From the NCBI GenBank assembly GCA_025360015.1, contig JANYCZ010000021.1:124001-188000 (forward strand): DNA of 64,000 bases, given 5' to 3'. Made by a program: the position numbers and the translations under genes. The stretch comes from Verrucomicrobiota bacterium. Lineage in GTDB: Bacteria; Verrucomicrobiota; Verrucomicrobiia; Verrucomicrobiales; Verrucomicrobiaceae. Positions 17,653 through 25,852 of the stretch are shown one piece after another; positions within the stretch are counted from its first letter, which is position 1; each line of letters starts with the position of its first letter. The notes below the pieces were generated by a model. It did no database searches. It was not told where the DNA came from and worked only from the letters and a program-made list of their open reading frames with translations.

Positions 17653-18309
17653 ATGAAAACACACATCCTCATTCTCGCCTTCGCCTGCGTCACTGCTGCG
17701 AATGCCGCCGAAAAACTCCACGCCATTTCTGAAGCGTGGCAGAAATCTCTCACTGCTGAAGCCAACAGCGATTACGCCGGGGCGCTGGACAGCGTGCTCG
17801 CCTTCAAAAGCGCCGGTGGTGAAACGTATCTGGCGGCGGTGCGCGCAGGCTGGCTTTCTTATCTCAGCAAGGACTACCCCAAGGCCATTCAATATTACAC
17901 CACTGCTGCCAAACAGGAGCCGCGCGCCATCACGCCCCACCTCGGCATGATGAACGTGTATCAGGCGCAGACCAAGCCCGAGGACGTCCTGCGTGCAGCG
18001 CGCGAGGTTTTGAAGATCGACCAGTATCACCGTTCAACGCTGCTCATTGCCGGGGAAATTCTTTTCAATCAGCAGGACTACCGCAAAGCGGAGGTGTTCT
18101 TTGAGCGTGCCTACAAGCTGATGCCGGAAGATCCGCTGGGCATGAGCTGGTTTGGCTGGGCGCAGATCAATCAGGGGCAGGCGCGGATGGCGGCGCCCTT
18201 GTTTGAAAAGCTCATGCAGATCAATCCGCAGGGCTACATGGTGCATGAGGGGTTCGGCATCACGCATCCCGGCCTGATGCCACCACCACCGCCGCCGGAC
18301 CAACGCTGA
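17653..18309 (+). CDS. Periplasmic TPR protein
   Basis: 218 residues from MKTHILILAFACVTAANAA, a signal peptide. Three or four TPR-like units cover about 45-205 (YLSKDYPKAIQYYTTAAKQE; FNQQDYRKAEVFFERAYKLM; INQGQARMAAPLFEKLMQI). The C-terminus ends in a polyproline run. It probably scaffolds the neighbouring membrane and hydrolase components. It lies 19 bases after the urea-transporter fusion and 16 bases before the PaaK-like gene. Confidence 0.85.
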   Translation: MKTHILILAFACVTAANAAEKLHAISEAWQKSLTAEANSDYAGALDSVLAFKSAGGETYLAAVRAGWLSYLSKDYPKAIQYYTTAAKQEPRAITPHLGMMNVYQAQTKPEDVLRAAREVLKIDQYHRSTLLIAGEILFNQQDYRKAEVFFERAYKLMPEDPLGMSWFGWAQINQGQARMAAPLFEKLMQINPQGYMVHEGFGITHPGLMPPPPPPDQR

Positions 18310-18313
18310 TTTT

Positions 18314-18320
18314 AAGGAGG
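18314..18320 (+). promoter_or_regulatory. Strong Shine-Dalgarno site AAGGAGG
   Basis: A full AAGGAGG five bases before the ATG at 18326. Most genes in this window have weak or no Shine-Dalgarno sites, so this one supports both the start choice and efficient translation of the PaaK-like enzyme. Confidence 0.85.
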
Positions 18321-18325
18321 ACGGC

Positions 18326-19651
18326 ATGCACCCGCCATCTCAGATACGCACGGGCGGGAGGCATCTCCATGCTGCGCTGGATCAAGTGATCGAACAACGT
18401 GGGTGGAGCATGCCGAAGCGCCGGGCACACCAGTGGCGTACATTGCGTGCGCTGGTGCAGCATGCGCATGCTCATATTCCTCTTTATCAAAGGCTGTTTG
18501 AGCAGGCGGGATTCACCCCTGCAATGCTGGATGACTGGGATGATCTGCCGAAGATCCCGTTTCTCACCAAGCACGATCTGCGCACGGCCACGCGGGCGGA
18601 TTTGCTGGCCAAAGACAACCGTGATGACATCCGATGGCTGGCGTCTTCGGGCTCCACCGGAATTCCAGCCAGCATGGCACGTACGGAGGATTCGCTGTGG
18701 CACTACATGGCCTGCAACACGGCGCTGTACTATGATTGGTGCCAGGGGAAGCCGCTCAGCAACGGGCTTTATCTGGTCGATATGGCTCCCGACAGCATCG
18801 ACTTTGCGGTGGCTGATCTCCTGCGCATGACGGTGCCGGATTCGCGCATCTTTTCCGTCCACGATCCTGTGGTCAGGCTCACGAGGGAACTTCTGAGCTG
18901 CAGGCCTGAATTCATTTCGTCCTACCCCTCCACGCTACGTGCCATCGCGCTGGAACTGCGTGCGCAGAAGCGCGTGATGAACCAAACGCGGCTCATTCAT
19001 CTCACCTCCGAGATGCTGGATGCGCATACGCGGCATCTGCTGGGGCAGATCTTTCCGAACGCACGGCTCATCGAGACCTACAGCAGCACCGAAGGCGGGC
19101 TTATGGGCTGGCAGTGCATGCACGGCGCGCGCTGGCACACCGCTGAGACGAATGTACTCTGTGAAATCGTGGATGAAAACGGACTGCCCACGACCGGGCT
19201 CGGGCACATTGTCATTACCGATCTCACCAACACCGCCACGCCGATCCTGCGTTATCGCGGACTTGGAGATCTGGCCCGCTGGGAGCCGGAGCCGTGCCCA
19301 TGCGGCAGCACTGCGCGAAGCATCCGGCAGATTGAAGGCCGCAGCGCCGCCATGCTGCGTGCGCGTGATGGCGCTTTGATCTCACCTTATGTCATCACCA
19401 ACGCCATTGAGGAGGTGGCTGGACTGGCGCAGTATCAGGTGGTGCAAAAGCAGGCGGGCATGTTTGAGGTCCGTGTCGTGGTCGAAAGCAGCGCATCGCG
19501 CAATCGCGTCGAAAAAGAGGTGCAGAGTGCGCTTGAAACTGCGCTGGACAGTGCGGCCGATTTACAGATCACTTTCGTCTCAAAGATTGCTGCGCCGCCA
19601 GGATCGCATAAGGTGCCGCTTGTGATTTCTGAACTGCCCCTCGCCGCATGA
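18326..19651 (+). CDS. PaaK/CapK-like adenylate-forming enzyme
   Basis: 441 residues. The ATP/AMP loop is SSGSTGIPASMARTE near residue 110, the second motif is TYSSTEGG near 250, and a YRGLGDLARWEPEPCPCGST segment near 312-332 carries the CxCG of phenylacetate-CoA ligase relatives. It should activate a carboxylic acid as an acyl adenylate and transfer it to CoA, a carrier or an amine. An aromatic or fatty substrate is possible. Strong ribosome-binding site upstream; the stop overlaps the next gene (ATGA at 19648-19651). Confidence 0.88.
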   Translation: MHPPSQIRTGGRHLHAALDQVIEQRGWSMPKRRAHQWRTLRALVQHAHAHIPLYQRLFEQAGFTPAMLDDWDDLPKIPFLTKHDLRTATRADLLAKDNRDDIRWLASSGSTGIPASMARTEDSLWHYMACNTALYYDWCQGKPLSNGLYLVDMAPDSIDFAVADLLRMTVPDSRIFSVHDPVVRLTRELLSCRPEFISSYPSTLRAIALELRAQKRVMNQTRLIHLTSEMLDAHTRHLLGQIFPNARLIETYSSTEGGLMGWQCMHGARWHTAETNVLCEIVDENGLPTTGLGHIVITDLTNTATPILRYRGLGDLARWEPEPCPCGSTARSIRQIEGRSAAMLRARDGALISPYVITNAIEEVAGLAQYQVVQKQAGMFEVRVVVESSASRNRVEKEVQSALETALDSAADLQITFVSKIAAPPGSHKVPLVISELPLAA

Positions 19652-21159
19652 AACGCCTGCTGGACCACACCCTGCGTGGTTACGGGCAGATGCTCGTGGC
19701 GAACAGCCGCATCACTGGTGTGTGCGTCCTCATCGGCCTGCTTGTCCTTTCGGTGGAAGCCGCGCTGATGAGCCTGGGTGGAGCGCTGCTGATATCCGCG
19801 CTGGCGCAATGGCGCGCGCAGGATGATGGCGTGCTCAAGACCGGACTCTTCAGCGTGAATGGCGCGCTGCTCGGTGCTTTGTGGTATTTATTTCCGCAGG
19901 TGCCGCTGTGGGCGCAGGGGCTGACCACGGCGCTGGGTTGTGCGGCCATGGCCTTTTTCTTCGTGCCTGTGGCCGAGCGCATGCATGAGAGGAAATCGCC
20001 TTATGTACTCTTCAGCCTGCCTTATGTCGCAGTGGCGTGGGCGGCGCTGACGGCGCTGATTTTCTTTGGCGTGCATGATGCCGAGCTCACGCGCGGCTGG
20101 CGTGCGCTGCTGACCAACCGCTTTGAGAAAGCTGAGAAACATTTCCTCAATACGGAAGTCAGCACCGACATGGCGGAGGCCTACCGCTGCGCGGGGCTCG
20201 GCTGGAGTTTGTATCGGCGTGGAGATCAAACCGGCGCGCAAACGGCCTTCTCGCGCGTGCTCACGCTCAAAACGGGCGTCGCAGATGCCTATGACGGCCT
20301 AGGCTGGAGCCGCTTTCGCCAAGGGCGCTATGACGATGCTACGCTGGCGTTTCGGCGGGCTGTGGCGCTGGATTCTTTTTTTGCGGACTCCTGGGATGGC
20401 CTGGGCTGGTGCGCCCTGCAAACCGGCCACCCGGATGAAGCGCGACATCACTTCACCACAGCGGCGCTGTGCGCGCCCCTGTTTGCCGATGCTTATACTG
20501 GCTTCGCGGCAACCTTGTCGGGAGGCACAGCGCATGAGCATGCGAAGTCATGGAGCGGGTTTCTCTCCAATCATCTCAGCCAGACGGCGCAGTTCACCTC
20601 CACGCGTGTGCTGCTGTGCTGGGTGTGGTTCTTCATCGGCATTCTCTGGCATTCACGCACCAGTGCTCTTGTGGCTCTGTGTGCTGTGCTTGTCTGTTTT
20701 GCAGGTTCTTTGTGGAAGCCGGTCTTTGGTGATCCAGCCTTTGCGATGAATGTGATCGTGCTTGCTCTGGCTCTGGGCGGTCATTACCTGCGGCTGAATG
20801 TGAGGACCGTCGCGTGGATGCTGCTGGTCACGCTGGGGCTGGCGGTGGTGTGGGAGCCACTCTCAGAAGCACTTCTGCGTCTGGCGCTGCTGCCGCTTTG
20901 CCTGCCGTTCAACATGGCTCTTTTTGGCAGCATCGCGTTCTTTGGATGGCTGCAGCGCCGGGGGCTGCGTGATGAGCGCATACCCATTGACTGGGCCTCC
21001 AGCACGCCGGCGCAGATCCGCGTCTTCATCGCGCAAAAAGAGGTGGCCGATGTCTGCTGGGACAAACTCAAGAAAGCAGACCCTGAGCAGCCACGACCGC
21101 AGACGGAACGCTCACTTCAGCTTCCGGCCAAAGTGAACTTCAAAGTAAACGCCGAGTGA
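19648..21159 (+). CDS. Urea-transporter-like membrane protein interrupted by a TPR block
   Basis: 503 residues. Residues ~20-145 hold the first half of a urea-transporter-like fold (GLFSVNGALLGALWYLFPQV, then SPYVLFSLPYVAVAW). A soluble stretch ~150-300 has three TPR units (GLGWSLYRRGDQTGAQTAFS; GLGWSRFRQGRYDDATLAFR; GLGWCALQTGHPDEARHHFT). Membrane helices resume at ~320 with the second half (NVIVLALALGGHYLRLN and LLPLCLPFNMALFG). The transporter fold therefore appears split by a helical-repeat insertion. Last gene of the cluster; its 3' end overlaps the convergent amidohydrolase gene by 48 bases. Confidence 0.75.
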   Translation: MKRLLDHTLRGYGQMLVANSRITGVCVLIGLLVLSVEAALMSLGGALLISALAQWRAQDDGVLKTGLFSVNGALLGALWYLFPQVPLWAQGLTTALGCAAMAFFFVPVAERMHERKSPYVLFSLPYVAVAWAALTALIFFGVHDAELTRGWRALLTNRFEKAEKHFLNTEVSTDMAEAYRCAGLGWSLYRRGDQTGAQTAFSRVLTLKTGVADAYDGLGWSRFRQGRYDDATLAFRRAVALDSFFADSWDGLGWCALQTGHPDEARHHFTTAALCAPLFADAYTGFAATLSGGTAHEHAKSWSGFLSNHLSQTAQFTSTRVLLCWVWFFIGILWHSRTSALVALCAVLVCFAGSLWKPVFGDPAFAMNVIVLALALGGHYLRLNVRTVAWMLLVTLGLAVVWEPLSEALLRLALLPLCLPFNMALFGSIAFFGWLQRRGLRDERIPIDWASSTPAQIRVFIAQKEVADVCWDKLKKADPEQPRPQTERSLQLPAKVNFKVNAE

Positions 21160-21978
21160 TTCCGCCAGTGCTCTGGCAAAGCGGCGCTGATTCTCTGGAA
21201 CGTCGCGAACATTGTTCCATGGACACTCTACCTGGATGGCGCTCACTGTGCCGCCGCTGCGGGAGCCATGTGCGGCAACGTCATACACGCCGCTGAAGTA
21301 GCCGGCCATGAAGGCTGGGCTGGGTTTTGATGGACTCGGCAGGCAGCGAAAGCCGTTGAACTCCAGCAATCCTCCCAAGCTCTGCCGCCCGCGCACGAGT
21401 TCTGCGAAGCTCTGGGGCGAGCGCTTGTCGAGATCACGGATGCAGGTGGAGGCGATCAGCGCGGCATCCGCGTTCAGTTCCGCATCGGAGTGTTTGAGGA
21501 CGTCGCCTTTAACCAGATAGCCGAGTTCCACACGCTGATCGAGATGGTGGTGGCCATGAATGTCCAGCAGCAGGCCCATGCCGCTCTTTTTCATCACGCT
21601 GTCACAGGCTTTTTGCGCGCTGTCATGAAAGCGGTGCCAGGCGGCGATGGAGGTCATGTCGCCCTGCGCGGCTTCTTCGATGTCGCGGTTCGGGTCGAGT
21701 TTCGAGCGGTGCAGGCGGGAGATGATGGCGTGTGGTTTGCCGCCATAGCGTGCCGCCAGCTCTTCGATGATCATCTCGGCGAGAGGGATGGTGTTGGAAT
21801 CGGTGCCGGTGACGCCATAGCGGCGTGCGAGCACATTGGCCGGTCTCAAACTGCCGCCATGAGGCACCGTGAGGATGATGGGCAGGGTGCCGGAGCGCAC
21901 CTCGATGTACGTTTCGAGTTCCGCCGTCTGCGACTGCAAGGTGGTGGCAAAAACAAAGAGAAAAAACAGGATGCGCAT
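21112..21978 (-). CDS. Secreted N-formylglutamate amidohydrolase-like protein
   Basis: 288 residues from MRILFFLFVFATTLQSQTA, a signal peptide that sets the start. The family core is visible: ILTVPHGGSLRP near 40 (metal histidine), HRSKLDPNRDIEEA near 95 and LLDIHGHHH near 140. FGase members hydrolyse N-formylglutamate or related N-acyl amino acids with a metal ion. Secretion and the adjacent biosynthetic cluster suggest an extracytoplasmic substrate. Its 3' 48 bases overlap the end of the split urea-transporter-like gene on the opposite strand. Confidence 0.82.
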   Translation of the reverse strand: MRILFFLFVFATTLQSQTAELETYIEVRSGTLPIILTVPHGGSLRPANVLARRYGVTGTDSNTIPLAEMIIEELAARYGGKPHAIISRLHRSKLDPNRDIEEAAQGDMTSIAAWHRFHDSAQKACDSVMKKSGMGLLLDIHGHHHLDQRVELGYLVKGDVLKHSDAELNADAALIASTCIRDLDKRSPQSFAELVRGRQSLGGLLEFNGFRCLPSPSKPSPAFMAGYFSGVYDVAAHGSRSGGTVSAIQVECPWNNVRDVPENQRRFARALAESLGVYFEVHFGRKLK

Positions 21979-22032
21979 GGCAGCTCCCAGTGAAAGACAG
22001 TTCTCCACTTCCTGCCACGTTTTTTCTCACTC

Positions 22033-23331
22033 ATGATTCACCGCATCCTACTCCCGCTCCTGGTTCTTGCCTCCGCCTCCCACGCCGGAAACTGGCCTGA
22101 ATGGCGCGGCCCTTCTGCGCAGGGGCAAGCCCAGGCCTCCGGCCTGCCAGAAACGTGGAGCGAGACGAGCAACATCGCGTGGAAGACGGAGCTGCCGGGG
22201 CGCGGGCACTCGACTCCCGTGATGTGGGGAGAGCGCATCTGGATCACCACTGCCATTGAAAAAGCAGCGACGCCTGAAGAGGCGAAGCGTCGTCTCGAAT
22301 CCAACACGGGCGACCAGCCGCTGACCGTGCTCGGCTCCGTGAGTCTGCATGCTTTGTGCGTGGATCGCAGCAGCGGCAAGATTCTTCATGACATCGAACT
22401 GCTCGACGTGAAGGAGCCGCAGTGGGCGCATCAGCTCAACAGCTATGCGTCACCTTCGCCGGTGCTGGCGGAGGGCCGGCTCTACGCGCACTTTGGTTCG
22501 TTTGGCACCGTCGCCCTTGATACGAAGACCTTGAAAGTGCTGTGGAAAAATGAAGAGCTGCACGTCATGCACGAAAATGGTCCCGGCTCCACTGCTGTGC
22601 TGCATGGCGACCGATTGATCGCGCATTTTGACGGGAGCGATCAGCAGTTCATCGCGGCCTTTGACACAAACACCGGCAAGGTTGCGTGGAAGACAGCCCG
22701 CAGTGGGGAGATGGATCCGCGTCCGCAGCAACGCAAAGCGTATGGTACGCCGCTGGTGGTGACGATCAATGGCGCGCCGCAGGTGGTCAGCTCCGCTGCG
22801 AACAACGTGTATAGCTACGATCCCCATACGGGCGCAGAACTGTGGAAGGTCCACTATGGTGAACTTGGCTTCTCCATGTCCACGGTACCCGTGGCCGATG
22901 GCCAGCAGATTTATTTCAGCACCGCCTTTGGCAAATCCGCGGTGATTGCGCTCAAATACGCCGGGTTGAAAACGCCCGAAGTTGCATGGCGAAACAACAA
23001 GAACGCGCCCAAGATGTGCTCGCCGGTGCTGCACAATGGGCTGCTCTTTTACGTCGATGATGGCGGCATCGTGAGCTGCGTGGACACGAAGACCGGTGAG
23101 GCTTTTTACCGCGAACGCATCGGCGGCAAGTACAGCGCCTCGCCGATTGTTGCAGATGGCAAACTTTACTTCTGCAGCCGGGAGGGTGTTGTGACGATCA
23201 TCAACGCGGCGAAGGAATTCAAGATCATCGCCCAGAACACTCTGGATGGTCCGATCATGGCGAGTCCTATTGCGGATGGCGGTGCTCTGTTTATTCGCAC
23301 GGACAAGGCGCTGTATAAGATCGGGAAGTGA
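22033..23331 (+). CDS. Secreted PQQ-binding-like beta-propeller protein
   Basis: 432 residues with a signal peptide (RILLPLLVLASASHA). The mature start GNWPEWRGPSAQG is the hallmark of this planctomycete/verrucomicrobial family, followed by propeller blades with DxxTGKxxWK-like repeats (AFDTNTGKVAWKTAR; SYDPHTGAELWKVHY; CVDTKTGEAFYRERI). These are structural propellers of the PQQ-dehydrogenase type; whether any cofactor binds is unknown. Divergent from the FGase-like gene with 54 bases between. Confidence 0.9.
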   Translation: MIHRILLPLLVLASASHAGNWPEWRGPSAQGQAQASGLPETWSETSNIAWKTELPGRGHSTPVMWGERIWITTAIEKAATPEEAKRRLESNTGDQPLTVLGSVSLHALCVDRSSGKILHDIELLDVKEPQWAHQLNSYASPSPVLAEGRLYAHFGSFGTVALDTKTLKVLWKNEELHVMHENGPGSTAVLHGDRLIAHFDGSDQQFIAAFDTNTGKVAWKTARSGEMDPRPQQRKAYGTPLVVTINGAPQVVSSAANNVYSYDPHTGAELWKVHYGELGFSMSTVPVADGQQIYFSTAFGKSAVIALKYAGLKTPEVAWRNNKNAPKMCSPVLHNGLLFYVDDGGIVSCVDTKTGEAFYRERIGGKYSASPIVADGKLYFCSREGVVTIINAAKEFKIIAQNTLDGPIMASPIADGGALFIRTDKALYKIGK

Positions 23332-23381
23332 GTCCTCCACACGAGACTTGCATCGTGCTTGGTCATGCATAGCTTTACGAT

Positions 23382-23645
23382 ATGACGACTGTTGCCCAAA
23401 TAGAGGATGCGATCAGCGCGCTGCCAGCGGACAGCTTTATGGAATTGATGAACTGGATGGAACGTCGCAATGATGAGGTTCTTGGCGAAGACGGCTATGA
23501 GTCGCCAGAGCTCGAAGCCGCAATGCTCAAGGCATTGGACAGTCCGCGGCAGCCCATCAATGAAGCGCTTTATGAGGGCATTCGTCAGCGCTGGCGTGAT
23601 AAGAAACGTGCGGAGGCAACTCAGACGACATTGCAGCCATGCTGA
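23382..23645 (+). CDS. Antitoxin-like small protein
   Basis: 87 residues: helical, acidic in the middle, ending basic (RQRWRDKKRAE). It directly precedes and overlaps by 7 bases a ParE-type toxin frame, the usual antitoxin position. The segment IEDAISALPADSFMELMNWM recalls the helical N-terminus of small ParE-associated antitoxins. Family membership is inferred mostly from context. Confidence 0.65.
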   Translation: MTTVAQIEDAISALPADSFMELMNWMERRNDEVLGEDGYESPELEAAMLKALDSPRQPINEALYEGIRQRWRDKKRAEATQTTLQPC

Positions 23646-23971
23646 CAGCCGATATTGGCGCAGATGCATTGCTGGACCTTGATCTGCAATTTGAATAGTA
23701 TGCAGATGTTGCCGATGAAGATGTGGCAGGACGGTATCTGGCCGCGTTTCATGAATCAAAAGAGCAACTTTGCCGCCTGCCCGATTTGGGTCGAATTCGC
23801 CGGTTCCAACACCGCAGACTGGCCAAGCTCCGCTCTTTTCACCTTCAAGGATCGTTTCAAAAGCACCTCATTTTCTACCGCGTAGAGGACGACACGCTGG
23901 TCGTTTTCCGCGTGCTGCAAGGCGTGCGTGACCTGCCCCGGCGATTGCTGGAATCGCCGGGGTCAGAGTGA
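23639..23971 (+). pseudogene. ParE-type toxin interrupted by an amber stop
   Basis: The frame from ATG 23639 reads MLTADIGADALLDLDLQFE, then TAG at 23696-23698, and continues in the same frame with YADVADEDVAGRYLAAFHES and FQKHLIFYRVEDDTLVVFRV to 23971. The two parts together give a full-length ParE/RelE toxin of about 110 residues, in which the stop replaces a residue in the usual F-E-Y-Y helix. The second part alone begins at GTG 23723 and lacks the N-terminal helix. The toxin is probably inactive unless the stop is read through. Confidence 0.75.
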
Positions 23972-23977
23972 GGTGGG

Positions 23978-25108
23978 CTACTTCAGCGCTGCACGCAGCA
24001 CGGGTTCGAAAATCTCTGCCTGACGGAGGAATCCGAGATCGGTGCCGTGGGAGGCGTCGTTGGAGCCTTCGGTGTCGGTGCCGTAGAGGGCATCACCGCT
24101 GATGTAGTGGAGGTTGGCGACTTTCTCGGACTTGAGCTGCTCGTATGCGGCTTTGAGGGCGGCGTGGTTGTCGTCATGGAATTTGGCCTTGGCGGGGGTG
24201 ATCCAGGAATTGGTGTAGCGGCGGTCTTCGACGAGGATGATGGGCGTGGTGGTGTGCTTGGAGCGCAGTTGTTTTACCAGCGGCACGCATTTGGCGGTGA
24301 CGTCAGCGGGGCCCATGTTGGGAAGGCAGTCGATGACGATGACGGCGGGATCGAGTTCGTTGATGAGGTCGCCCACAGCGGCGTCCATGCGACCATTGCC
24401 CGAGAAGCCGATGTTGATGACTGGACGATCCAGATGACGGCCGAGGATGGCGGTGTGAACCATGCCAGGGCGCGAGGCATTGGCGCCGTGCGTGATGGAG
24501 GTGCCGTAGAAAACGATGGGCTTTTCGCGTGGGGCCAGGCCTTCGAAATTCGCGCCTGTAGGCACGCCGATCTCCAGCTTTTCGATGCCGTTGTAGAGCG
24601 GCAGGTAGGCGGCGAATTCGTGCTCGCCGGGCGCGAGGTCACTGATCATCACGACCTCCACATGCTGACTGGCTGGTTTGGTGCAGGTGACCCATTTCCA
24701 TTGGCCCTTTTCATCACGGGCATAGAGATCGAGTCCGCTCACGCCGGTTGCCGGCATCGCAGGCAGGGCCAGATTGGCTTTCGACAATTGATAGCGGGTG
24801 TAAATGGCCTTCGCGTCTGTTTTGAAGCGCACCATCATGCCGGTGCTGTCGCGGCTGAGGCTCCACACGGCGGGTGTGACGGTTTTTTCTGCCTTGGCTG
24901 GCAGGCGGTCAAACCAGCGCAGGCGCTGCTGATCGCCCCAGCCGCGGCCTTCGACGCCCCAGGTCGTCACATCATGCCACTCCGCGTTGGCGGGAATGGC
25001 GGGGCCCTTGGGTTTGGCCGCTGGGGCAGGCGCGGGTGCTTTGGGGGCGGCAGTTTGAGCGAACACCGAAGTGCTGACAAAGAGGGCGAGGAGGATGGCT
25101 GGTTTCAT
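23978..25108 (-). CDS. Secreted SGNH/GDSL-type hydrolase
   Basis: 376 residues with a signal peptide and an Ala/Pro/Lys-rich linker to about residue 40. The N-terminal beta domain (~42-195) precedes an SGNH core: FYGTSITHGANA near 200 (nucleophile Ser), NIGFSGNGRMD near 232 (block II Gly), INELDPAVIVIDCLPNMGP near 250 (block III) and the catalytic D-x-x-H in NDASHGTDLGF near 355. Such enzymes deacetylate glycans or hydrolyse esters. Convergent with the toxin remnant. Confidence 0.9.
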   Translation of the reverse strand: MKPAILLALFVSTSVFAQTAAPKAPAPAPAAKPKGPAIPANAEWHDVTTWGVEGRGWGDQQRLRWFDRLPAKAEKTVTPAVWSLSRDSTGMMVRFKTDAKAIYTRYQLSKANLALPAMPATGVSGLDLYARDEKGQWKWVTCTKPASQHVEVVMISDLAPGEHEFAAYLPLYNGIEKLEIGVPTGANFEGLAPREKPIVFYGTSITHGANASRPGMVHTAILGRHLDRPVINIGFSGNGRMDAAVGDLINELDPAVIVIDCLPNMGPADVTAKCVPLVKQLRSKHTTTPIILVEDRRYTNSWITPAKAKFHDDNHAALKAAYEQLKSEKVANLHYISGDALYGTDTEGSNDASHGTDLGFLRQAEIFEPVLRAALK

Positions 25109-25215
25109 GAGAGCGCATCAGTACGGAGTGGGCCGGGCTCTTCTCGCTGTCATTAGCCTGGAGACACTATCGATTGCGCAAAAGGCATGGAATTGTCCGA
25201 CTCGTGAGGGGGACC

Positions 25216-25824
25216 TCAAGGCACGATATTCACGGGCGGTCCCACAATGATTCTATTGGCGAGGGCTGCTTCGGCAGCCGCGTAGGCTGTCTCTTCCCAG
25301 CTGCTGAGAGATGAGCGAGCAGTGGGGTCATCCAGGGACTGGACGAGGGAGGGAACGGTGGCGACACCACGGGTGATGAACTCGCCGTCGCGACCGTAAG
25401 TGGTGAAACTAACACTGACCTCCTGTTGATGGAGGTGGGGGATGATCCAGATTCGCATGATGGTGTCGAGGTCGTTGACGGCAGCGAATTTTTTCACATG
25501 GGCTGCGTACGACTCTCCGGCGGGCAGATGAGGCGGGACCTGCTTCATCTTCACGAAGGGGATGTATTGGAACTTGGGATAGCCGGCAAGGGCTTGTTCA
25601 GTGCCACGCCTTGCCGCGAGATGCACGCGCCTCTCCTCAGGCGTAGCTGTCTTTAAGTCTGCGAGCATGCCTTCCGAGGAATAGCCGCCGGTTGGGCCGA
25701 TGCCAATGGCACCGGCCCTCATTTCGTGACGATGATCGTGTCCGCCCTGTGTACAGGAGGACATGGCAGCCACGATGAACAGGCTGGCAAAAAAGAGAGC
25801 GGTATGCGGGCCTGTGAAATTCAC
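25216..25824 (-). CDS. Lipoprotein, tandem paralogue 2
   Basis: 202 residues. The N-terminus ends in a lipobox MSSC (C24). It shares the motif GAIGIGPTG near 37-46, a QxxPHL segment near 97 and a RIWIIPHLHQQEVSVSF strand with the neighbouring protein at 25853-26431, and the C-terminal WEETAYAAAEAAL helix. The pair is clearly a tandem duplication. No function recognised. It lies 29 bases downstream of its paralogue, so the two are likely co-transcribed. Confidence 0.8.
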   Translation of the reverse strand: MNFTGPHTALFFASLFIVAAMSSCTQGGHDHRHEMRAGAIGIGPTGGYSSEGMLADLKTATPEERRVHLAARRGTEQALAGYPKFQYIPFVKMKQVPPHLPAGESYAAHVKKFAAVNDLDTIMRIWIIPHLHQQEVSVSFTTYGRDGEFITRGVATVPSLVQSLDDPTARSSLSSWEETAYAAAEAALANRIIVGPPVNIVP

Positions 25825-25852
25825 CGTACGCGGATTTCAATTCAAAGCCGCA

